Source: an uncultured Oscillibacter sp.
GTDB taxonomy: Bacteria; Bacillota; Clostridia; Oscillospirales; Oscillospiraceae
Direction: 5' to 3'
Assembly (NCBI GenBank): GCA_947382875.1
Contig: CANDBG010000032.1
Location: 1-32,200 of the forward strand
DNA: 32,200 nucleotides
The position numbers and the translations under genes were made by a program. The notes beneath the pieces were generated by a model. The model searched no databases. It was not told the DNA's origin and saw nothing but the letters and a program-made list of their open reading frames with translations. This document shows, piece by piece, positions 14,141 to 22,800 of this stretch; position 1 is the stretch's first letter; every line of letters starts with the position of its first letter.

Positions 14141-15619
14141 TCACCGCCCGCAAGAAACTTTGACCAAATAGCCGCCTTCCCCGCCGGAAACCCGGAACAG
14201 CGTCCCGTCTTGCAGCCAGACCGCTTTTCCCGCCGGTACGACAGCCCCGCCGGGAGTGGTCATTCCGTGGATTCTCTGGTTTACCAGAAGCCATTGGCCG
14301 CCTTGCCGGTAAATGTATGCCTGCATGGAGGCATCTGTCTTTTCGTCCGGGAATGTGTTGGCTTGTATGTGCCACCTGAACAGCGGCATTTTGTGGAAAA
14401 CATCCACTTCCCCCGCCGGTACCCATTGCCCACGGCGGCCCCGGACCGGACTTTTCAGGTGCAGCCGGACGATGTTTTCCCGCTTTACCGGCGTTCCGCA
14501 GAACGGGCACACCGGATGCTTTACGTCGTGCAGAACAAACCATTTCGCGGCGCAGTCAGGGTTCTCGCACGGATGCAGCAGGTCCCAGGTCTTAATTAAA
14601 CCCTTCTCCCACTCCATCGCCGCCGGACGGCGCTCCGGACAGTGCAGACCGTCCACAAAGGCGCGGAGAAACAGGTCCTCCAAATACGGTCCCATGTCGT
14701 GGATCGTCAGGGGGAGGTCCGGCGGACGGTTGCTGGTGTCGCGGGGATCCTCAATGAACGTCGCGCGGGGACCGAAGGCAAGATAGTCGTCCTCCTCCGG
14801 CGAATTGGCAGAGTAGATTTTGGGACCCTCCAGCGGGTGCCGCATCAACAGATATTCATACAACAGCACCGCCAGCGCGTGCAGGTCTGTATAAGCGCAG
14901 GGAGACTTTCGGTCGGGACTGTCCGCAGGAAGGTCCAATGTTTCCAGAACCTCCGGCGCAATGTAACCGTGGGTTCCCACCACCTCCGGAGGAAACAGGC
15001 CCGGTACGACCAATGAGTCAATGTCAATTACCACGCAGCGTCCGGAACGCGGGTCAATCAATACGTTGTTACAGCTTAAATCTGAATGGGCAAGCCCTGC
15101 CTGGTGCATCCGCCGGACGGAACGCGCCAGTGACATTGACAGTTCCAGCATTGCCCGAAAATCGCCTACTTCGTCCGGTTCCAGGTACTGCCGGTTCCGC
15201 ATGGATGTGAACCATTTGCTTCGTTTGTCCCGGCCCTTCAGCGGCAGCACGACGGAGGCTTCTTCCGTAAAGAAAAAATTCTCCGGGTACGCCGGACACA
15301 CAATCCCGAATTCCGGCGACTGCACCGTCGCCACCGGCCAGCAGAACCGGTCCGCAAAATATGCCGCCATCGCCGGACTGTTGCCGGGTGCGCCGCCCTC
15401 GGACTCCGGACGCGTGGGATTGTATTTCCCGATAATCGCTTCCAGACGCTTGTGCGTGTCCGGGTCGGCGGCAATCATGGGATTGTTGAAAAATTGGACG
15501 ACATAAGACTTGTCTGGAGCGAAATAGGTGTATTTCATGCCGCCCCTGGGAGGATTGTCCTGAATCACATAGGGCAGCTTCCGGCCGTCCGACAACACCG
15601 CTTCCACTGTGACCGGCAT
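14141..15619 (-). CDS. Ser/Thr protein kinase-like protein with zinc ribbon (TerY-P triad kinase)
   Basis: A 492-residue cytosolic protein. Residues about 1-340 form a divergent protein kinase domain: a glycine-type loop near PPRGGMKY (23-30), catalytic loop HSDLSCNNVLID (178-189), DID (199-201) in place of DFG, and GYIAPE (218-223). The usual VAIK lysine position appears to be Gln (YVVQFF, 39-44). A four-cysteine zinc ribbon follows (C351, C356, C371, C374), then a beta-rich C-terminal domain (about 390-492) of unknown type. ATG 15619 lies three bases after the PP2C stop with GAGGGG upstream. With the adjoining PP2C and TerY it forms the TerY-P triad, predicted to signal by reversible phosphorylation; targets are unknown. 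Confidence 0.88.
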   Translation of the reverse strand: MPVTVEAVLSDGRKLPYVIQDNPPRGGMKYTYFAPDKSYVVQFFNNPMIAADPDTHKRLEAIIGKYNPTRPESEGGAPGNSPAMAAYFADRFCWPVATVQSPEFGIVCPAYPENFFFTEEASVVLPLKGRDKRSKWFTSMRNRQYLEPDEVGDFRAMLELSMSLARSVRRMHQAGLAHSDLSCNNVLIDPRSGRCVVIDIDSLVVPGLFPPEVVGTHGYIAPEVLETLDLPADSPDRKSPCAYTDLHALAVLLYEYLLMRHPLEGPKIYSANSPEEDDYLAFGPRATFIEDPRDTSNRPPDLPLTIHDMGPYLEDLFLRAFVDGLHCPERRPAAMEWEKGLIKTWDLLHPCENPDCAAKWFVLHDVKHPVCPFCGTPVKRENIVRLHLKSPVRGRRGQWVPAGEVDVFHKMPLFRWHIQANTFPDEKTDASMQAYIYRQGGQWLLVNQRIHGMTTPGGAVVPAGKAVWLQDGTLFRVSGGEGGYLVKVSCGR

Positions 15620-15622
15620 TTC

Positions 15623-16828
15623 TTACCCCTCCTTGATCATAATGACGGTTAACGTCCGGTCGTCGAACGAACCGCGCTCTACATAGTTATCCAGCCAGCG
15701 CAGAAGACGCGCTTCCGGCGTATCCAATGCCAGTTGCCCCGGCAGGTCCTGACGGGCCCGACGCAGAATTTCACGCGCATTCCACAGGTCTTTCAGCGTT
15801 CCTCCCGTATGCTCCAGAATCCGACGGGCATAATGCAGAGGCACCAACACCGTCTGGTCGTTGACCCAGGGGTAGCTGAGAGGTTCCGGCAGGGTTTTGG
15901 CCCCTTCCCCGGCGTGCCCGGACGCTTCCGTTAAAACCCCGTTTGCCGTCAGGTCGCAGTACAGACGGCACAGCTCCGTTTCATACGGGAAATAGTCGTC
16001 TGCCACGCCGTCGGTCATCAACAGAAGCCGGTCCGAATGACCGCGGGAGATTTTTGTACGGCGCTGTAAGGCGTCCAGGGACTTCATGCGCGGAGAGGTG
16101 AGAAATTCCGTCTCACCGGAAAAAATGCCGCTGTCCGCTGAGCCCAGCAGCTTTACCGCCGTTTCAAACGGGGCCTTCGTGTCCAGAAGGGCAATCATGC
16201 CGTCGCCAATTTGACAGGCGGCCGTCAGGGTTCCCTCCGGCCCTGCGGGAATGACGGCCGTTACCAGCAGCGTTGCAGAAAAGTCCTCCAGTTCCAGTGG
16301 ACGGCCCAATGCCGCTTCATAGGCCGAAACCTCTGAACGGCTGCGAAACGCCGCCTCTACCGCCTCCTGCGCCGCCCGCACGGACTGCTGTACTGTCTCC
16401 GCCATAACCCGAAACGCCTCTTTGCATTGCGGGTCGTCAAAGGACCGGGCGATGTGGCCGGAAAGCTCCGGACGCTCCTTCCAAAGCGTCTCAAAGGCTT
16501 GCGACAAAAACGCCACTGCCGCGCGGCAGGACTCCCGTGCGCCAATACGGGAAAATTTCCGGGACCCCGCGCCGTCGGAAACCGCGGCAAAGAGCAGATT
16601 CCCGGCGGCGGCCTCCGCGTACCAGTCGTCACTGTTTTGGCCCTCATGTTTGTGCTTTTTTCCGCGTACCTGCGCGGCCAGTATCGTTCCACCTGGGTGC
16701 TCCCGGCAGCTGGATCGGTATTCCGGAAACGGCTCCGGTTCGTCCAGCGGAACGGGGTGATACTTCCACAGCCGCGCCGTGTGTTTGGTAACGGCCCCGT
16801 CTTCCAGGGGCGCGGGACGGGCCGTCAT
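15623..16828 (-). CDS. PP2C-family Ser/Thr phosphatase (TerY-P triad)
   Basis: A 401-residue cytosolic metal-dependent phosphatase. Motifs: GQNSDDW (63-69), VSDGAGS (83-89), CQIGDGMI (205-212), LMTDGVADDY (270-279) and FDDRTLTVI near the C-terminus; the aspartates that hold two Mn2+/Mg2+ ions are present. An inserted helical region (about 110-180) separates the first and second motif blocks, as in other TerY-linked phosphatases. ATG 16828 is chosen because it overlaps the terY stop as ATGA, a translational-coupling arrangement; a longer in-frame reading to 16930 would overlap terY by 100 bases with no ribosome site. It probably reverses the phosphorylation laid down by the downstream kinase. 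Confidence 0.92.
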   Translation of the reverse strand: MTARPAPLEDGAVTKHTARLWKYHPVPLDEPEPFPEYRSSCREHPGGTILAAQVRGKKHKHEGQNSDDWYAEAAAGNLLFAAVSDGAGSRKFSRIGARESCRAAVAFLSQAFETLWKERPELSGHIARSFDDPQCKEAFRVMAETVQQSVRAAQEAVEAAFRSRSEVSAYEAALGRPLELEDFSATLLVTAVIPAGPEGTLTAACQIGDGMIALLDTKAPFETAVKLLGSADSGIFSGETEFLTSPRMKSLDALQRRTKISRGHSDRLLLMTDGVADDYFPYETELCRLYCDLTANGVLTEASGHAGEGAKTLPEPLSYPWVNDQTVLVPLHYARRILEHTGGTLKDLWNAREILRRARQDLPGQLALDTPEARLLRWLDNYVERGSFDDRTLTVIMIKEG

Positions 16829-17472
16829 GGCACTACGACAAAGCCGTCGGGGGGCGGCGGAAGCTGGACCGGACCGCCTGGCTTTGCGTCCATACCCTTG
16901 GAGGACATTCGGATGGAACCGGATACCCATGCGAAAAAGCGCGCCAGGTCTCCGGCGGACAGGGTGTTCATCATTAACACGTTATCTGTAATCTGTTTCA
17001 GACAGGCTGTATCCGCTTTGGCGCCCGCCGCACACGCCACGATGTTGGCCGCTTTCATCTCCCGGATCGCACGGGACGCCTTGCCAAAGGTCTCCACGTC
17101 GGTAGGCGAGCCGTCGGTCAGGAGAAACACCAAGGGGCGCCAGTCCCCTTTCTGGGTCTCCGTACACTGCCGTACCTCCCGCTCCACGCACTCCATCAGC
17201 ACGTTCAGCGCACCGCCCAGGGCCGTCGCGCCGCCCGCATTTACCTGCGGTTCCTGAAACTGCATCAGCTCCGTCAAGGGCATGACCTGCCGTGCGGAAC
17301 TGTCAAAGGTAATTACAGAGAGATATGCCGTTTCCAATGCCTGGGGGTCCCCCTTCAGCTCGGAAAGCAGCGCTTTCACGCCCTGGCGGACCGCTTCAAT
17401 CGGTTCCCCCATCATGGACCCGGAACAGTCCAGCAGCAAATAAACCGGCAGTCTGCGGGTGTAATCTGCCAT
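16825..17472 (-). CDS. terY: TerY-type von Willebrand A domain protein
   Basis: A 215-residue single vWA domain. The metal-ion-dependent adhesion site is complete: DCSGSM (15-20), a threonine in GGATALGG (80-87) and LLTDGSPTD (117-125). The C-terminus is a short proline-rich tail (VQLPPPPDGFVVVP). vWA proteins of this type act as protein-protein switches in the cytosol and pair with the kinase and phosphatase encoded directly after. The ATG at 17472 has AAGGAGA ten bases upstream. A longer in-frame start at 17568 lies upstream of the promoter's -10 box and cannot be used from it. It is the first gene of the island. Confidence 0.93.
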   Translation of the reverse strand: MADYTRRLPVYLLLDCSGSMMGEPIEAVRQGVKALLSELKGDPQALETAYLSVITFDSSARQVMPLTELMQFQEPQVNAGGATALGGALNVLMECVEREVRQCTETQKGDWRPLVFLLTDGSPTDVETFGKASRAIREMKAANIVACAAGAKADTACLKQITDNVLMMNTLSAGDLARFFAWVSGSIRMSSKGMDAKPGGPVQLPPPPDGFVVVP

Positions 17473-17558
17473 ATTGACCCATCTCCTTTTTTCGTTCGGA
17501 CACCGTTTGGCATCTGCGGGAAAACGCCGGATTTCCCCAGCATATGTATCGTACGCCA

Positions 17559-17587
17559 ATTCTAGCACGTTTTCCTGCTTTTGACAA
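17559..17587 (-). promoter_or_regulatory. Promoter of the Ter island (upstream of terY)
   Basis: On the minus strand TTGTCA (17582-17587) is followed after exactly 17 bases by TAGAAT (17559-17564); each box matches 5 of 6. The leader to the terY ATG is about 80 bases. This is the only good sigma-A-type promoter found for the island. Confidence 0.75.
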
Positions 17588-17631
17588 GTGGTATTTGCAA
17601 TATCTTTGATCCGTCCGCCGGCAAAAAACGC

Positions 17632-17660
17632 TGGACGCTTCCGGGTTCCCGTGCTATAAT
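17632..17660 (+). promoter_or_regulatory. Divergent promoter of the zinc-ribbon/CDF genes
   Basis: TGGACG (17632-17637), 17 bases, then TATAAT (17655-17660) preceded by TGC, making an extended -10. The perfect -10 with TG motif compensates for a 4-of-6 -35. It points away from the Ter promoter, 45 bases from that promoter's -35. Confidence 0.75.
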
Positions 17661-17691
17661 GACTGGGATACAGCCGTTGGACGCTTCGGGT
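17632..17691 (+). repeat. Direct repeat flanking the divergent promoter
   Basis: TGGACGCTTCCGGGT (17632-17646) recurs as TGGACGCTTCGGGT (17678-17691), differing by one base deletion, 46 bases apart. The first copy covers the -35 and the second lies just past the transcription start. An inverted repeat CAGCCG/CGGCTG (17671-17676, 17695-17700) encloses the second copy. Looks like paired regulator sites. Confidence 0.45.
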
Positions 17692-17762
17692 CTGCGGCTG
17701 TAAAATGACTGTTAAAATTCCGGCGGCGCAGCAGGCCCGCCGGTCTGTGAGGTGTTTTTTCT

Positions 17763-18362
17763 ATGCGCGAGGAAATGCGCTCGTTCGGCTACCTTTGCCC
17801 CAGCTGTAAGAAAACCGTTCAGGCGGCCCGGTCCGTTTTTGCCCTGGAAGCGGCGGGGGCCGAAGTGGAATGCAGCTGCGGCGGTTCCGTCCTCCGGGCG
17901 GTGTTCGACGGAGAACGTTATCATATGCAAGTCCCCTGCGGAATCTGCGGAGAAACCCACTCTGCCCGCTGTATGCCCTCCCAGTTGTTGGAAGGGGCGT
18001 CGGCGCTGGCCTGCGTCAAGACCAAGCAGTTTTGCTGCTTTATCGGTCCGGAAGGCGCTGTTGAAAAAAATTTGCGGGAACTCGCGGTTCTCGCTGAAAA
18101 GGAACAGCGCGGCGAGTCCGAGGCGTTCCTGGACAGCGTGATTATGTACGAAGTTCTCTCCGAGCTTCGGGACATCGCCGCCCGGCCGGATGGACTTTCC
18201 TGCGGCTGCGGAAGCAAGGGCATACGTATGGAGGTCCGCCGCTCCGCCGTGGACCTGATCTGCGCAGAATGCGGCGCAAAGCTCCGTATCCCTGCCGCTG
18301 CAGACCAGGACCTGGACGACCTTTGCTGCCGTATGAAGCTCGTTCTTCCGGGGCGCCCGTAA
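17763..18362 (+). CDS. Cysteine-rich zinc-ribbon protein of unknown function
   Basis: A 199-residue cytosolic protein I do not recognise. It has five paired-cysteine motifs: CPSC (12-15), CSC (37-39), CGIC (59-62), a second set at the C-terminus with CGC and CAEC, and several single cysteines, a layout of two or three zinc ribbons flanking a central helical part (about 95-140, rich in Glu/Ala). No catalytic motif, signal peptide or membrane segment is visible. ATG 17763 has GAGGTG about eight bases upstream; an ATG four codons later lacks spacing. It is read from the divergent promoter and is followed after 81 bases by the CDF exporter, so a metal-sensing or metal-chaperone role is possible but only by association. 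Confidence 0.8.
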   Translation: MREEMRSFGYLCPSCKKTVQAARSVFALEAAGAEVECSCGGSVLRAVFDGERYHMQVPCGICGETHSARCMPSQLLEGASALACVKTKQFCCFIGPEGAVEKNLRELAVLAEKEQRGESEAFLDSVIMYEVLSELRDIAARPDGLSCGCGSKGIRMEVRRSAVDLICAECGAKLRIPAAADQDLDDLCCRMKLVLPGRP

Positions 18363-18443
18363 ACGGTTCGGCATATCCTGGCGCTCCCGGCATATACTGA
18401 ATACGATCCCCCTTTTCGAGTTTACCCTTTTGGAGCTGATTCC

Positions 18444-19610
18444 ATGATTTCTCTGCTTGCGCGGATCTTCCTCAAACCGGAAGGCCGCTCCGAAGCCGCT
18501 CTGCGGCAGGGTTACGGCGTCCTTTGCGGCGCGGCGGGCGTCGTTTTAAATCTTTTCCTGTTCCTTGTAAAACTTCTGACAGGACTCGCCGCCGGTTCCA
18601 TCGCCATTGTAGCCGACGCCGTGAACAACCTTTCCGACGCCGCGTCCTCCGTTGTGACGCTGGCGGGGTTTCTCCTGGGCGGACAGAAACCCGACGGACA
18701 TCATCCCTTCGGCCATGGGCGGATGGAGTATCTGTCCGGACTGGCCGTCTCTGTTTTGATTCTGCTGATGGGCCTGGAACTTGGTAAATCCTCCCTAATA
18801 CGCATCATGTCTCCTCCGCCCCCGGCGGCGGGCAGCGGCTGGACCGTTCTTCTTTTATGCACTGCAATCGGCGTGAAATTTTACATGGCCTGTTATAACC
18901 GGCGTTACGGAAAACAGTATCACTCCACTGCTCTGGAAGCTGCCGCCGCCGATTCCCTGGGCGACTGCGCCGCAACGGCTGCCGCGCTGGTTCCCGCTTT
19001 GGCCGGACGCTTTATCAGCCTCCCGCTGGACGGCTGGTGCGGTTTTCTGGTGGCCGTATTGATTTTTCGGTCCGGCTGCAAAGCGGCAAAATCCACCATC
19101 GATCCCCTTTTGGGGACGCCGCCCTCCCCGGAATTCGTGGAGCAGATTCGGGAACTGGTTTTGGCGTGTCCGGCGGTGTCTGGGCTGCATGACCTGATTG
19201 TTCATGACTACGGTCCCGGACGCGTCATGATCTCCCTGCATGCCGAGGTTTCCTCTGAGGGCGACTTACTGGCGCTTCATGAGGAAATTGACCGCGTGGA
19301 ACGCGCCCTCCGGGAAAAACTGGGCTGTGAAGCCGTCATTCATATGGACCCCGTGATCACCGGAGACGGCCCTGCCAAGGAAACCCACCGCCGTGTGGAG
19401 TCCATCATTCACTGTATCGACGACAGCATCGCGATTCATGATTTCCGCATCGTTCCCTGCGGAGAGATCTCTAACGTGATTTTTGACGCGGTGGTTCCCT
19501 TCCGCTTCCGGCTTTCGGATCAGGAAGTTGAAAATAAAATCAAAACCGCCGTCCAGGCTCTGGACGGCAGTTTCCATGCCGTGGTCAATGTTGAACGCTC
19601 TTATACCTGA
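18444..19610 (+). CDS. Cation diffusion facilitator metal exporter, Mn2+-type site
   Basis: A 388-residue inner-membrane metal/H+ antiporter of the CDF family. Six membrane segments occupy about residues 25-215, followed by a cytosolic ferredoxin-like domain (about 220-310) and an extra C-terminal region (310-388) that resembles a second copy of that domain. The transport site is NNLSD in TM2 (N61, D65) and DSLGD in TM5 (D170, D174); the HHPFGHGRMEYL loop (86-97) is standard. An N/D-D/D-D site without histidine is the pattern of Mn2+ exporters such as MntE, where zinc exporters have HxxxD. GGAG lies eight bases before ATG 18444. A terminator follows. Confidence 0.92.
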   Translation: MISLLARIFLKPEGRSEAALRQGYGVLCGAAGVVLNLFLFLVKLLTGLAAGSIAIVADAVNNLSDAASSVVTLAGFLLGGQKPDGHHPFGHGRMEYLSGLAVSVLILLMGLELGKSSLIRIMSPPPPAAGSGWTVLLLCTAIGVKFYMACYNRRYGKQYHSTALEAAAADSLGDCAATAAALVPALAGRFISLPLDGWCGFLVAVLIFRSGCKAAKSTIDPLLGTPPSPEFVEQIRELVLACPAVSGLHDLIVHDYGPGRVMISLHAEVSSEGDLLALHEEIDRVERALREKLGCEAVIHMDPVITGDGPAKETHRRVESIIHCIDDSIAIHDFRIVPCGEISNVIFDAVVPFRFRLSDQEVENKIKTAVQALDGSFHAVVNVERSYT

Positions 19611-19616
19611 TCGGAA

Positions 19617-19650
19617 CCGCTGCCGGTTTTTCGGCGGCGGTCTTCTTTTT
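19617..19650 (+). terminator. Intrinsic terminator after the CDF gene
   Basis: CCGCTGCCG (19617-19625) pairs with CGGCGGCGG (19632-19640) with one G-U, 6-base loop, followed by TCTTCTTTTT. It starts seven bases after the CDF stop. Confidence 0.85.
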
Positions 19651-19737
19651 GCGCGGATCGAAATGTCCGTCAAAGGGTACTGTCATTTTTTATAAAAATA
19701 AAGTAGATTTTTGGCAAATTATACAAAAGATGAAAAT

Positions 19738-19766
19738 TTGCAAAGTTAATTTCCAAAAAATAAAAC
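19738..19766 (+). promoter_or_regulatory. Candidate promoter of the SLH surface-protein gene
   Basis: The stretch 19680-19800 is strikingly AT-rich against its surroundings. The best pair is TTGCAA (19738-19743), 17 bases, TAAAAC (19761-19766), each 4 of 6. An alternative using TTGGCA at 19711 lacks a -10. Weak support. Confidence 0.3.
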
Positions 19767-19849
19767 CCAAGCGCGCCCAAATGGAACTTTCTATATGGAC
19801 GGGTGAATCATGAGAGGAAATCATGCCCTGAAATGAAAGGAGTTTTTCT

Positions 19850-22800
19850 ATGAAACAAAAACCGCATCTTCCGAAACGCCTTGCGGCGCTCCTCTGCGCC
19901 CTGGCGTTGCTGATGACGCTTGTGCCGGCTGCCTCCGCCGCTGGTACGCCGGCCATTTCCAACAACATCAACAAACAAGATTACATTACCGCCGCTTCCC
20001 CCGTTACCTCCTACCTCTACGCAAACGGACAGGGCGGCCTGACCCGGGTGGAGTACATCTCCGGCAAAGTCGTTGTTGAAGATTATGACAGCTCTTACCA
20101 AATGGTCAGCAGTCGTACCATCGAGATGGAGCTTCCCAAGTGGGGCGGTTTCTTCGCCGGAGAAGACGCCAACTTCCTCATCTTCGGTCAGGACAACATG
20201 AACGAAAGCTCCAGCGTCGAAGTGTACCGCGTTGTGAAGTACAGCAAAGACTGGGAACGCCTGGGTCATACCAGCGTCGAGGGCGCCAATACCCAGTGCC
20301 CCTTCAACGCCGCGTCCCTTCGCTGCGACGAGTACGGCGGCTATCTCTACATCCATACCGGACGTACGATGTTCAAAACCTCCATAGATGACTACCAGTA
20401 TAACCATCAGGCAAACCTGCTCTTCTGCGTCAAGGAAAGCGATATGACCCTCTCGGACATCTATGCCGATATCTGGAACGAGGAATACGGCTATGTCAGC
20501 CACTCCTTCAACCAGCATATTCTCATTGACCGGGACGGCAAAATCGTCACCCTCAACCACGGCGACAGCGACACTACCCGCGGCGTCACCTTCATGAAGT
20601 ATTATGCCGACGCCGGAAGCGGCAAATTCCAGGGTGCGCAGTATCAGCGGTGGGGTGCATGGATGAACATGATGCCCTTTGCGGGAGCCTCCGGCAACAA
20701 CACCACCGGCGCTTCCATCGGAGGACTCGCCGAAACCAGTTCGCATTACCTGTACGCCTTCAACTACGACGGCAAAGCCTCCGCCTCCGCAAACCGCACC
20801 ATCTACCTGGGCGCGATGCAGATTTCTGACGGTACAGGCAAGATGTACAAGATCGAGCCGCCGTCTGGTTTGAACACCACAACCCCCGTCCTAGTTACCC
20901 TGGGCGACGGCGGTTTCCTGCTCTGGAACGAAAAATCCGGCTACTCCGCCAATGATACGCTGGATTACGTTTCGTTCGGCGCGGACGGCGCGCCCCAAAG
21001 CCTTCCGAAAACCGCCAAAGCGTCTCTGTCCGATTGCCAGCCGATTGTTTTCGATGGCAAAGCCGTCTGGTATGTCACCAAGAATTCCGCTCCCGTCTTC
21101 TATGGCCTGGACAGCTCCGGCGTGACGGTCCTGGGCGGCGCGGTGAAACCGGAAGAACCGCCTGTGGAACCCGAAAAACCGGTGGAGCCGGAAAAACCGC
21201 CCGTGGAGCCAGAGAAACCGGTAGAGCCGGAAAAACCGCCCGTGGAACCAGAAAAACCGGTGGAGCCGGAAAAACCGCCCGTGGAACCAGAGAAACCGGT
21301 GGAGCCGGAAAAACCGCCCGTGGAACCCGAAAAACCGGTAGACCCCGAAACGCCGCCCGCCGAACCGGAAACACCTGTGACGCCCCCCAGCACCTCCGGC
21401 AAGCTGACGGTGGAAACCTCTATGTACAATCTCGCCTACGAAGGCAGCAATATGAATGGCGCCGCTGCGGCCGCAGACGGAACACTGTATATTTGGGAGC
21501 TGAACTTTGACGAGAAGCCCTCGGTCTTCAAGATTGGACAGGGTTACACTGCCGCTGGACTGGATTGGGGTCTTAACTCGAACCATGAGCTGTATTCTTG
21601 GTCGAGCATCAGCGCTGCCACAAGCCCCGCAAAGGTGCCGTTGACCGGAAACATTCTTTATGCCGATGGAGTCCACAAATGGGAGAATGTCCTTGCCTTG
21701 AAAACCGATGGAACGCTTTGGAAGTTCGACAGAGATACCCCTTCAAGCGCCCGTCAGGTTCTGACCAACGTCAAGCAGATCGATGCCGGATGGACGCACA
21801 ATGATGATATGTTTGCCGTTACCAAAGACAACAAGCTGTATTTTTGGGACAGCTATGATGAAACGGATACCTTCAAGGAAATCATGAACGACGTTGCCGC
21901 GATTTCTTACGGTGCGGCGAATCTGGCGATTAAGACAGACGGAACCCTTTGGGCTTGGGGAATTATGGATTCAACGTACGATTATATTGAGCCCAACAAT
22001 GCAAGGCAGATCCCGAATCTTTCCAATGTGGTCAGTGTTGATGCAAACGAACATTTGGCCGTAACTGCTGACGGTTCTATGTATTTCCTGGGTATGGCTG
22101 GGGACAACGACCTGTTTTCCAAGCTCACGAAGGTTATGGACGGCGTTGTTTCCGTTCACGGCGGCGTGTTCCTGAAGCAAGATGGTTCCCTTTGGTATTA
22201 TAACAACAATAAGCCCCTGAAAATTCTGGACGCTGGCACAATGAAAGTTCCTGGCACGTCTGCCACCTCGCCGGACAAGCCGTCCACAGACAAACCATCT
22301 ACGGACAAACCGTCCACGGACAAGCCATCCACGGTCAAACCGTCCACAGACAAGCCATCCGCGGGCAAACCGTCCATAAACAAGCCGTCCGCCCCGCAGA
22401 AGCCCACCACACCGACAACGCCTGCTGCGCCGAATAAGCCCTCCACCCCCAGCACCGCGAAGGACCATCCCTTCACGGACGTGCCGGACAGCGCCTATTA
22501 CAAGGATGCCGTGGTTTGGGCGCTGAAAAACGGCATTACCACCGGTGTGACCGCTACGGAGTTCTGTCCGGAAGCCACCTGCACCCGGGGGCAGGTTGTC
22601 ACCTTCCTTTGGCGCGCCAAGGGCTGCCCGGAACCCAAATCGAAATCCAATCCCTTTACCGATGTTTCTTCTTCCAGTGCGTTCTATAAGGCTATCCTCT
22701 GGGCCGCCGAAAACGGCATCACCTCCGGAACCACCGCCACAACCTTCAGCCCCGGCGGTACCTGCACCAGCGGTCATGTTGTCACCTTCCTCTGGCGCGC

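Noticed and set aside
2848-17587. A terC gene within the island
   Set aside because: Every reading frame of suitable length was accounted for; the only multi-span membrane protein is the P-type ATPase.
19808-20746. Antisense 312-codon open frame inside the SLH gene
   Set aside because: High-GC coding DNA leaves the complementary strand open; composition is odd (Val/Gly-rich) and there is no ribosome site, while the plus strand has a signal peptide and domains.
21158-21342. CRISPR-like repeat array
   Set aside because: Repeats are contiguous, in frame, have no spacers and encode a PEKP protein linker.
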